DNA from: Actinomadura sp. K4S16
Lineage (GTDB): Bacteria > Actinomycetota > Actinomycetes > Streptosporangiales > Streptosporangiaceae
DNA length: 64,000 bases
Direction: 5' to 3'
Assembly (NCBI RefSeq): GCF_008327685.1
Contig: NZ_BDDE01000023.1
Span: forward strand, 62,001-126,000
Part shown: positions 41,746 to 50,000 of the stretch, one piece after another
Layout: each line of letters begins with the position of its first letter
Numbering within the stretch: the stretch's first letter is position 1
The notes under the pieces: model-generated
The model's input: the letters and a program-made list of their open reading frames with translations, nothing else
Told to the model about the DNA's origin: nothing
The model's database searches: none
Translations under genes and position numbers: made by a program

Positions 41746-42176
41746 AGGGCTTCGAGTACCGGCACGTCGTCACCATCGAGGACACCGACCTGCTCGGCAA
41801 CGTCAACTACGTCAACTACATCTCCTGGCAGGGCCGCGCCCGCGAGCTGTGCCTGCGCGAGTACACCCCCGACGTGGTCGCCGGGTTCGGGGACGGCGTG
41901 CGGCTGCTCACGGTGAGCTGCCAGTGCGAGTACCTCCGGGAACTGACGATCTTCGACGAGGTGGCCGTCCGGATGACGCCCGGCGAGGTCGGCCAGACCC
42001 AGATGACCATGAGGTTCGAGTACTGGCGGCAGCGCCCCGACGGCGAGGAGCTGGTCGCCACGGGCGAGCAGCTCGTCGTCTGCGTCCGCCCGGGCCCCGG
42101 CGGCGACATGGTGCCCGCCCGCCTGCCCGAGTCGATGCGCCGCCTGGTCGACGCCGTTACCGCCGGCCGCCGCTGA
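41742..42176 (+). CDS. Enediyne-type hot-dog thioesterase (CalE7/DynE7/SgcE10-like)
   Basis: This 144-residue 4-hydroxybenzoyl-CoA-thioesterase-fold enzyme releases the polyene chain from the PKS. The family region is IEDTDLLGNVNYVNYISWQG, followed by RARELCLREYTPDVV; relatives read T-N-L-x-G-N-V. The conserved strand with arginine is CQCEYLREL. In enediyne systems this enzyme hydrolyses a 3-oxo polyenoyl thioester, and the acid may decarboxylate to a methyl ketone or hydrocarbon. The GTG at 41742 overlaps the PKS TGA (41743-41745), so it is translated in step with the synthase. Confidence 0.92.
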   Translation: MKGFEYRHVVTIEDTDLLGNVNYVNYISWQGRARELCLREYTPDVVAGFGDGVRLLTVSCQCEYLRELTIFDEVAVRMTPGEVGQTQMTMRFEYWRQRPDGEELVATGEQLVVCVRPGPGGDMVPARLPESMRRLVDAVTAGRR

Positions 42177-42189
42177 GAGGAGAACGACC

Positions 42190-42999
42190 ATGGAAGGCGT
42201 TTCCGCGACGGCCCGCTGGACGGCCGCCGCCCGCGCGGTGGAGACCCGCCGCGCCGACGCCCTGTTCGCCGACGGGCTTGCCGAGGCGCTCGCCGGCCCT
42301 GAGGGCTTCGCCCGCTGGGAGCGCTACGACAACCCCGGCACGACCGAGTTCCTCGCCATCCGCACCCGCTGGCTGGACGAGGTGGTCGCCCGGTCCGCGC
42401 GGCCGCAGGTCGTCCTGGTCGCGGCCGGCCTGGACACCCGCTCGGTCCGGCTGCACTGGCCGGACGGGACCGTCCTGTACGAGCTGGACCACGCCGACCT
42501 CGTGGAATGGAAGGAGAAGCGGCTCGCCGAACTCGGCGCCCGCCACCGCTGCGAACGGCACGCCGTCGGCGCCGACCTGACCGGGCCCTGGGACGAGCGG
42601 CTCCGCGCCGCCGGCTGGGACCCGTCCGTCCCCACCCTGTGGATCGTCGAGGGCCTGCTGTTCTACCTCGCCGAACGGGACGCCCGGACGCTCCTGGAGC
42701 GCCTGGCGTCCCTGTCGGCCCCCGGCAGCGTGCTGGCCGGCGACCTGATCGCCCACCAGTCGATGATCAGCGAGTTCACCAAGGAGGGCCTGGCGCGCCT
42801 GCGCGCGGACGGCTGCCCTTGGCTGTGGGGCACCGACCGGCCGGAGGAGTTCCTGGACTCCTGCGGCTGGCCGGCCTCCGAGGTGCGCCTGCCGGGCGAG
42901 GACGGCGCCTCCTTCGGCCGCTGGCCCTGGCCGCCCCTGCCCCGCGACACCCTCGGCTTCCCCATGAACTACCTGTTCACAGCGACTCGTCCCGCATGA
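42190..42999 (+). CDS. SAM-dependent methyltransferase of the leucine carboxyl methyltransferase type
   Basis: This 269-residue class I methyltransferase of the PF04072/TIGR00027 type (Ppm1-like) has the SAM region VVLVAAGLDTRSVRLHWPDG, followed by the acidic VLYELDHADLVEWKEKRLAE and WIVEGLLFYL. Relatives methylate carboxylates or hydroxyls of polyketides and other small molecules. Thirteen bases after the thioesterase and with a GAGAGGAG ribosome site, it clearly belongs to the polyketide operon. A carboxyl or enol O-methylation of the released polyene is a reasonable inference. Confidence 0.87.
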   Translation: MEGVSATARWTAAARAVETRRADALFADGLAEALAGPEGFARWERYDNPGTTEFLAIRTRWLDEVVARSARPQVVLVAAGLDTRSVRLHWPDGTVLYELDHADLVEWKEKRLAELGARHRCERHAVGADLTGPWDERLRAAGWDPSVPTLWIVEGLLFYLAERDARTLLERLASLSAPGSVLAGDLIAHQSMISEFTKEGLARLRADGCPWLWGTDRPEEFLDSCGWPASEVRLPGEDGASFGRWPWPPLPRDTLGFPMNYLFTATRPA

Positions 43000-43007
43000 C
43001 GTCCGGC

Positions 43008-43196
43008 TCAGCCGCCGACCGGCGCGCGCTCGTTCTTGAGCTGGGTGTGGATCTCCTCGCGGAGTTCCGGGGTGTCGTCGTGCCCGTGCACCGAGGCGGC
43101 GTGCTCGGCGGCGGCGCGGACGACCTCGTCCTCCTCGCCGCTGATGGTGAGGAGGACGTGTCTGCCCCTCATTGCAGTGGGCCGCTCCGAGGACAT
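43008..43196 (-). CDS. DUF1059-like small protein
   Basis: This protein has 62 residues from the ATG at 43196 or 54 from the ATG at 43172; neither has a clear ribosome site. The core EEDEVVRAAAEHAASVHGHD and DTPELREEIHTQL matches the helical half of DUF1059 proteins. The N-terminal cysteine/histidine strand usual in DUF1059 is replaced by MRGRHVLLTISG. Function unknown. It is convergent with the methyltransferase gene and marks the left border of the accessory island. Confidence 0.65.
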   Translation of the reverse strand: MSSERPTAMRGRHVLLTISGEEDEVVRAAAEHAASVHGHDDTPELREEIHTQLKNERAPVGG

Positions 43197-43305
43197 TTTG
43201 GAAGCAGGCCCCGTACTGCCGCCTCGTATGAGCTTTACGTCATGGCGATGTCATTAATCTGCGCTCTCGGTATGGTCGCCTGGTCTGCCAGGAACGGTTA
43301 AACTA

Positions 43306-43443
43306 TTACTCATCGTCCGTGTCATCTTGAGGGTCTGAAATGGGAGGCCGTGTGGGCGGAGGCTGTGTGGGTTCTGGGGCGTCTCCGATAGGGCGGTAAC
43401 CCTTCTTCTCATCAGGTTCGAACGGGCGGCGGTCCTGACTCAC
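43306..43443 (-). CDS. 45-residue Pro/Asp-rich small protein overlapping the DUF6338 gene
   Basis: A GTG at 43443 is preceded by AAGGAG at the right distance and opens a 45-codon frame starting MSQDRRPFEPDEKKGYRPIG and ending with an acidic DPQDDTDDE. Its first 32 bases lie inside the 3' end of the DUF6338 gene in another frame. The composition (polar, proline-rich, acidic tail) is that of a real small soluble protein rather than a frame shadow. Function is unknown; translation must be coupled to the DUF6338 gene. It is too short for routine ORF calls. Confidence 0.6.
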   Translation of the reverse strand: MSQDRRPFEPDEKKGYRPIGDAPEPTQPPPTRPPISDPQDDTDDE

Positions 43444-44083
43444 CGTCGTCTCCTTCCTCACGGGTACTCTCTATAAAGTCTAGGCACTCTACTTCCTCCA
43501 TGCGAATGTAGATGCCGCTGCTCTGTTCGAGAGGCCTGATGAAGTACCCCATTGGTGAGACCTCCCATGCGGTCTGCAAGTACAAATCAGCTGGTTGCGG
43601 ATATCCGGAAGCGTATGAGTGCCTCCCGTACCAACCGCCTATCCATCGACCGCTCTTGAGCCGGACTCGGACAAAACAAGGCCCACGATTCTTGAAGGCA
43701 TCATCCCACGCTGTCGGCGTAGCGTCATAGGCTGCGGCTCTCTTGCGCCCGCTCCAAAGTGATACGCCCCAGGCGGCCATAGTCGGTACCACGATGAGAA
43801 GTGCGATAGCCGTGATTGCTATGAGCCGATAGTTCGACGCGCTTCCACTCAGCCACCCCTTCTTGTCGTCGTATACAAGATGCACTATCAAATCGCCGCC
43901 GATGATGACATATGCGGCATTGATAATCGCGCTCGCCGCCAATGCACGAAGAATTCGTTCACCAAGATCCTTGTGCACGGGAAGGGGGCCTCGTGAACGT
44001 TCGCGAACGAACTGATATGCCACACCGGGCAGGATCAGCAGCAGCACGATGGTGAGCTGGGTGACCGTGGTAGGGGGCTGCAG
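43412..44083 (-). CDS. DUF6338 membrane protein, probable CTG start
   Basis: This protein of about 223 residues has an N-terminal helix (TIVLLLILPGVAYQFVRE), two more helices (ILRALAASAIINAAYVIIGG and LIAITAIALLIVVPTMAAWG), and a soluble C-terminal domain with CFVRVRLKSGRWIGGWYG, a small beta barrel that recalls SH3/PRC-like folds. The only in-frame GTG (44047) would cut the first helix. Upstream, a CTG at 44083 is 7 bases after GAGAAGG and restores LQPPTTVTQLTIV, typical of the family. The in-frame stop at 44096-44098 limits extension. It is divergent from the CHAT gene; base composition is clearly less GC-rich than in flanking core genes. Confidence 0.72.
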   Translation of the reverse strand: MQPPTTVTQLTIVLLLILPGVAYQFVRERSRGPLPVHKDLGERILRALAASAIINAAYVIIGGDLIVHLVYDDKKGWLSGSASNYRLIAITAIALLIVVPTMAAWGVSLWSGRKRAAAYDATPTAWDDAFKNRGPCFVRVRLKSGRWIGGWYGRHSYASGYPQPADLYLQTAWEVSPMGYFIRPLEQSSGIYIRMEEVECLDFIESTREEGDDGESGPPPVRT

Positions 44084-44145
44084 CCTACTGCCTTCTCATC
44101 GGAGGTTACTCGCAGGTTGACCCAGTGTAGGCCACTTCGGGCGCG

Positions 44146-44162
44146 TAGGCTGTCGCTAGCGA
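44146..44162 (+). promoter_or_regulatory. Candidate -10 hexamer and palindrome before the CHAT gene
   Basis: TAGGCT (44146-44151) is followed at the predicted transcription start by the perfect 10-bp palindrome TCGCTAGCGA (44153-44162), 21 bases before the CHAT start codon. This could be an operator in the divergent region between the CHAT and DUF6338 genes. Confidence 0.3.
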
Positions 44163-44183
44163 GATTTCACAAATGGAAGACGG

Positions 44184-47039
44184 ATGAAGGTGGACATGAT
44201 CGAGGATCTTCAGCAAGCTCGCGACGCTTGGATTCATCGTCTAGTGACCTACGTCTGTGAACGCTGGGGGCATGAGGTCGAACCAGAGCTGCTCGCGCCA
44301 CACGTGCAGACGGATCCTCTGGTCAGGGCGCTGGCGCTTAGCAAGATCGCTGAGGGTGACACCCGCGCTTGGCCGCCTACGGTCATCGCGGAAGACCTTC
44401 GAACGGTCGGGTTGCTCGCCGATGTACCGATCGAGAGGGCCGTGTCCGGCCTCGTCCTCCCGGTGGTTCGGATTCTGCGAAGAGAAGGGGCACCGTGGGC
44501 CCGCTGGTGGGATGTCGCGGGGCTATTTACGGTCCTGCTCGAGTTGTGGATAGGTGGTCGCAAACAAGAAATTAGCAAAGACGACGTCGCCGCTGAGCTA
44601 ATAGAGGTATGGGGAATCAGTGAAGACTTTATCAAATCGTTGATCCGCAACTCCTCTAATCCTTTTATGTACATGCCTCCAGACCTCCTTAGGGACTCTC
44701 CGTGCGGACCAACGGCGCAAGTACTTCGCGAACTCGTCGAGACTTATTATATAAACTTGGACCGCCATGAGAAGGCTCTTGAGACCCACCCGGAGTTGGT
44801 GAAACGTCCGGATCTCGCGGAGGTCGCCCGCCGATTTAGGCACTGGCGTGTGCTGCAACAGGCGCTGCCGCTTCTCCGTGGTATCCCGCAGTCAAAACGC
44901 CAGGCGATAACTCAAGACCTCGAGTGTTTCGACAGGCAGATGTCCTCGCTGGTGCACAGCCTGACCGGGTACGAAGTCAGACTGATACGCGGCGTCGAGC
45001 CTGACGAACTGTATCGTTATCGCTGCCTGGTGGCTGCCCAAGGTATATATGAGCAGTGGCTTCTGAATGACGATTCCCTGCCTCCTGCGATTGAGTTTTG
45101 CTCAGGCGGTGATGTTCCTCAGTGGATACATGATGAAGTCGTCGCCGGTGGTGGGCGTACGTCCCGCACGAATGTTGGACCACATCCGCTATGGCTCGCC
45201 ACTGCAGAAACGCCTGCGCACGAGGCGTCCATTCGAATGCTGTCAATCGAGGGTGCCGCGTGCAAAGTCGGACATGAAATCAAAGATGACGAGGTCGTGC
45301 TTTGGTTGATACTGCCTCTTGCTCCCGGCGACCCGGGACCGGCCGCCAGAGTACCTTTTATCTATTCACTGGATATTGTTAACGGGGCTTGGCAGTTGCT
45401 GCACCTTTCGGCGGTCGGCAGAGTCCGACTCACTGCGGTCCGGCTGACAGACGAGGGTGAGCCGAGACTAATCGGCGCCAAGGTTCTCACCCTTCCACCG
45501 GATGCATGTGCCGAGCTTGGGGGCGTGGCCACAACTGCGCTGCGGACCCTGGTAGGGGACAACCTACAGTCGATTTTGTGGCGCCGCGGGACCGAAGGGC
45601 TCGATCAGCAGGCAAAGAGCGCTTTTCGCGGCAACGAGACCGCCAAAGGCGAGGATCTGCGTGATGAGTTCATCCTACCGCTGGAACACAATGCGCATCC
45701 GGTATGGGACGAGTTCCGAGAGGCCGCCCGAGAGCTTGCGCGTGCGAGGAGCCAACTTGCCACAGCCGTGCTGGATGGCCTGCCTGACTCATCTCTGCGC
45801 GAGGGCGTTGCGGCGGCCGTCGAGAGCAGGCAACGGGCCCTGGAGGTCGCCCGAGCAGATCCCCGCTCAGACGTTCGAACCAGCCGCCATGCGGAGGATT
45901 TAGCCCGTTCCCTACCAAGCGATCACGATGCGTTCGTGCATCTGTTTGTGCTGAACGACCGGCTCTCAGCAGTGATCGGCCGAGTAGTTGGCGGCCAGCC
46001 GCATTTTGAGTTGTTGCCCTACAGTGATGTCTCGGTCGAGCGGCTCACTCGTGCAGTCGATGCATGGTCGCGCCTACCACATGCCCGAGTCGGGCAGGAA
46101 TGGTATCGCTATTTTGGCATGCTCATAACCGCCTTCGAGGGACTCATCCGCCTCCTTGCGGAGGCGTTGGAGCGACACGGGATCACTAAGGTGTTCCTGA
46201 GTCCCACAACCCCTTTGGACCTGCTCCCGCTGCATGCGGTTCCCCTCGAGGACGACCGTGCGGTCTTTCTGGGTGACGTGTTGACGGACGTCGCCTACAT
46301 TCCCACGGCTCACATGTTGCGGGCGGTCACGCAAACTGTGCGGCGGCCAGCGACTTGCCCCGCAGTCGTTATAGGTCATGGTCGTAGTGCCGTTTTCGAA
46401 GCTGAAATGGTCGCCGGAATCCACGAAGGAGCAACTCTTCTTACCGAAGAAGCGGCTACTCCAGGTTCGGTTCTTTGTGCCATCACGGGAGCTCGTATCG
46501 TCCACATCACCTCTCACGGATTCACCCATTCGAACCGATGGGCATCCGGCGTCGAATTGAGTGGGAATACCCGCGGTGCTTCCACTTTGACAACCAGCAG
46601 GATTCTTGCGGAGGCGGACCTCTCCAGTGCTGACCTCGTAGTCCTTAATGCCTGCAGAACGGGCACTCATGTCTCCACCGCTCGTATAGTGCAGACTCTC
46701 CGCGGTGTCGAGTCGGCTTTCCTAGCGCGGGGAGCTAAGGCGGTCATCAGCACGTTGTGGGAGATCACCAATCTACATGCAGCCGTGTTTTCGGTTCTGC
46801 TCCACGCCAATCTTGCCGAGGGGGCGTCTGTCGGGGACTCCTATCGCGCTGCTATCTCCTATCTGCGACATGGTCAGTGGCAATCGACCACTCGGCAGGA
46901 GTGGCGTACGCAGTCGGCGGAAATGCTGCTCGATGAAACATTCGATGGAGTGCTTGATGATTGGCGTGAGCACCTCACTCGACAGGCGAAGGGCGACCCG
47001 TTCTTCTGGGCGGCCTTCAAGATCACTGGATCTATATGA
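44184..47039 (+). CDS. CHAT-domain caspase-like protease
   Basis: This 951-residue protein ends in a CHAT (caspase HetF-associated with TPR) peptidase domain, about residues 640-951. The catalytic His778 is in VHITSHGFTH and Cys824 in VVLNACRTGTH, 46 residues apart as expected; GAKAVISTLWEI and FFWAAFKITG are family motifs that close the domain. The N-terminal 640 residues are mainly helical with no named domain and probably form the sensor or partner-binding part. CHAT proteases act in bacterial immunity and programmed cell death (for example Craspase and gasdermin activation). Here it is convergent with the DNA-methylation defence operon, 31 bases from its end. The ATG at 44184 has GGAAG upstream. 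Codon use is less GC-rich than in core genes. Confidence 0.88.
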   Translation: MKVDMIEDLQQARDAWIHRLVTYVCERWGHEVEPELLAPHVQTDPLVRALALSKIAEGDTRAWPPTVIAEDLRTVGLLADVPIERAVSGLVLPVVRILRREGAPWARWWDVAGLFTVLLELWIGGRKQEISKDDVAAELIEVWGISEDFIKSLIRNSSNPFMYMPPDLLRDSPCGPTAQVLRELVETYYINLDRHEKALETHPELVKRPDLAEVARRFRHWRVLQQALPLLRGIPQSKRQAITQDLECFDRQMSSLVHSLTGYEVRLIRGVEPDELYRYRCLVAAQGIYEQWLLNDDSLPPAIEFCSGGDVPQWIHDEVVAGGGRTSRTNVGPHPLWLATAETPAHEASIRMLSIEGAACKVGHEIKDDEVVLWLILPLAPGDPGPAARVPFIYSLDIVNGAWQLLHLSAVGRVRLTAVRLTDEGEPRLIGAKVLTLPPDACAELGGVATTALRTLVGDNLQSILWRRGTEGLDQQAKSAFRGNETAKGEDLRDEFILPLEHNAHPVWDEFREAARELARARSQLATAVLDGLPDSSLREGVAAAVESRQRALEVARADPRSDVRTSRHAEDLARSLPSDHDAFVHLFVLNDRLSAVIGRVVGGQPHFELLPYSDVSVERLTRAVDAWSRLPHARVGQEWYRYFGMLITAFEGLIRLLAEALERHGITKVFLSPTTPLDLLPLHAVPLEDDRAVFLGDVLTDVAYIPTAHMLRAVTQTVRRPATCPAVVIGHGRSAVFEAEMVAGIHEGATLLTEEAATPGSVLCAITGARIVHITSHGFTHSNRWASGVELSGNTRGASTLTTSRILAEADLSSADLVVLNACRTGTHVSTARIVQTLRGVESAFLARGAKAVISTLWEITNLHAAVFSVLLHANLAEGASVGDSYRAAISYLRHGQWQSTTRQEWRTQSAEMLLDETFDGVLDDWREHLTRQAKGDPFFWAAFKITGSI

Positions 47040-47070
47040 CCTCCTGGTTGCGTCGCCGTTGCTCGGGCGC

Positions 47071-50000
47071 TCATCCGGTGGCGGTTCTCGTGGCGCCTCC
47101 GTGGCGGGTGATCCGAGGGCGCAACCGGACCTTGACAGCTCCTCGGTTGAACGCGGCGTCGGTCGTCTTGCTCGACCAGATGTAGGCCTCCCCCGGGGAG
47201 AGTGACGCGAGCTTCGACGGTGTCAGTCCGTTCAATGCTGTGATCGCCTTCTGCATGTGCTTGAGCCAGGCCGGCGACGTGAACTTGTGCAGGATCACGT
47301 GATTGGACAGTTCGATCAGCTTGACCGGGACGGAGGGCGGATCCTGGCTCGCCACGAGCACGCTCATGCCCTTGTGCCGCATCTCGCGGACGCTTGCCAC
47401 GAGCTCGTCGACCAGGTCGGGGCTGTCGATGTACTTGTGCGCCTCGTCGAAGACGACGAGCTTGTTGAACCGCCGGTCGCTGTTCTGCGCCTCGGCGAAC
47501 AGCTGCATGAGGACGACGAAGAGCCCTAGCGCATCGTCCTTTTCAACGAACTCGTCACGGAGGTCAACGATGATCATTCGTCCTGGCCGGACGAGTTCCT
47601 TGATACGGGCGCCGTCGTCGATGTAGTCGGAGGCGAGGTCGAGGCGCTGCTGCGCGAGCTGCTTCAGGTGGTCCGGCAACGTCGACTGGTCGACCCCGTC
47701 ACGGATGACGTCCAGACGGAGGTCGCGCCGATGAGCCCTCATGATCCGTTGAAGCTGCCGGATGTAGGTGGACTGGTTGCCGACGGCCCCCATGAGGAAC
47801 CGCCAGTGCTCCGCGCGCAGCTCCGCGGAGCCGAACTTCAGCGGAAGGACACGGACCTCCGGGTACTCCGCGACGCGCTGCTCCAACTGGTCTTCGGGGA
47901 CCAGCATCACCACGTCGTCCAGCCCCCGGGGCTCGACTCCGTAGGTCTCCCTCAGTGCCCGGATCTGGTCGTCGCTGTCGTTCGGCTTGACCATGCTCGT
48001 GAATTCAGGCGCGTAGTCCAGTGTCTGGCTGTAGTGGAAAACGATCGTGGCGAGCGGGTTGGGCAGTGAGTTGACCGGCGGGGCGGGCAGGGACGCGGCT
48101 TCGACGATGGAGCCGAGCGTGTAGCTCTTACCGCCGCCCTGCACGCCGAAGAGACTGATCGTGTGCGTCTCGTTGAGATCGAGGGCGACCGAGCGGCCGG
48201 CCGTCTGCCCGAGCACCCCGTACTGCGGCGAGGCCGAATCCGCTCCCAGATAGATGTCGGGGGCGGCTGCGACGGCGGGGGGTTCCTGGGACGGTTGGCG
48301 GGCCGCGGGCCTCGAGCCGTGCTCCGGGAGAGCGGGGAGGAGGGCCGCGACGGGCTTGGGGGGCTCGTTCGATGGCACAGAGGCCCCGTCGGGCCGTTCT
48401 GCCGGAGAGTCAACGGCGCGCGGCTCGTCCGGGGCGGGATCGGTGAGGGGCTCGGCGAGCGGAAGTTCATGTGGCCTGGCCGGCGCCCGGAAAGCCGCCG
48501 GCTCCAGCCTCGGCAGGTTCAAGTCGATCCTGGCGAGCGAGTCCGACGTCTCGTCCAGGCTGAAGGCCGCGTCGGTGGGGATGGCGTCGAGGAGTTCTTG
48601 AGCGAGGTCCCCGCCGATGCGCAGGAACTCGACGTCTCCGTCAGGTTCGGTGGCGATGCCGGAGCCGTTCAGTTCGAAGATGAGTCCGGTGCGCGTGAAC
48701 TCGAGGCGGTAGGAGTCGAGCCGTTCCAGGAGCCAGCGCGCCTCGTCGGCCGCGGCGGAGCGGATCGTCCGATACCGCACGGCGCGCTCCAGATAGGGAC
48801 GGAGGAAATCCGCGAGCTGCGCGTTCTTCACCGCACGATCCGGCCTGTCGGCGGTTGCGGAGGGGGAGAAGTGGCCCGCGATGATGGCGGCGCTGCGGTC
48901 CAGCTGGGCGGTGATCTCGTCCTTGAGCTGCTGGTAGGCGGTCAGGTCGGGAATGGAGGCGCGGTTCTTGACCTCGATCAGCCGGCAGGTGACCGTCCGC
49001 CTGCGGGCGTCGAGGCCGAACAGGGCCAGGTCGGTTCGCTGCAGGCTGATGGTCTCGCCGACCTCGTCGGCGCGGGCCCGCGCCTCCCGGTAGAGGTCGA
49101 TGTGAGCGTCGAGCGGCACGAGGATCTGATCGGCGAGGGCGCCCTGATAGTCGAGGAACAGCCGGGCCAGCGCCAGACCGACGACCTCGGAGCGCTGCGT
49201 GGGCGTCGCCGAGGCGAGCTTGAACGCGAGCCGCCCGGACAGCAGCCGCAGCTGATCGAAGAACGTGCCGGTGTGCCGCGCCGGGATGGCGAACCCGTGC
49301 TGGGCCAGCGCGGGTTCGAGCAGGAAGCGCAGTTCCTCCAGCGAACGCGAGCTGATGACGGTGTGGTGGCCGATCCCGGTGCCGCCGTCGGCGTCGAAGT
49401 CGATCACATAGTCGGGCCGCCGCGCGCTGCCGGGGCTGTCGAAGTACTCGACGCCGAGGGTCCGGTCGACCGTGACGACCCAGTCGCTGGACCTGTGCGC
49501 CTGATGCAGCAGGGTGCCGTCGGCGACATTGAGCGTGAGCGTGATCTGCGGAACGAGTTCGGTGCCCACCTGGCCCGTGGAGACGGCGGCCGCCGCCGCG
49601 GAGATGGTGCGGGGAAGGGCCGTGAGCAGGTCCGAGAGCTCTTCGGAGCCGGGGATCGCCCGGGTGAGCCCCGCCTCGGCATGGCGGGGGCGCTTGTGCC
49701 AGGCGATCACGTCATCGTCCTCGACATAGTCGATGTCCATGTCCTGACGCAGCCCGTGGACGGGGGCGGCACCGCGCGGCTGGGAGGGGGCGGTGCCGAA
49801 CTGCTCCCCGCCGAAGGCGTCGAACAGCATCGTGATGTGCGAGAAGTGGTCGCTGCTCGCGGAGCGGAACTCGTCCAGCGGCCGAAGTGAGACGGCCAGT
49901 TTCTGCGCCGCCCCTGGTGCGGCCGGAGTGTGGAAGACCTCGCTGTTCACGGCGGTGCTCCACTCGCCGCGCAGCAGCTGTGCGAGCGCCTCGGCGAGGC

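Noticed and set aside
35947..42999. Complete enediyne biosynthetic cluster
   Set aside because: No E3, E4, E5, epoxide hydrolase or self-sacrifice resistance gene is seen; only the synthase and thioesterase are shared.
43197..43305. Integration site or tRNA fragment at the island border
   Set aside because: No tRNA-like cloverleaf and no direct repeat shared with the right side of the island could be seen; only a short CCTGG/CCAGG palindrome is present.
44117..44151. TTGACC plus TAGGCT as a complete promoter for the CHAT gene
   Set aside because: The spacer is 23 bases, too long for a sigma-70 promoter; only the -10 hexamer was kept as a weak candidate.
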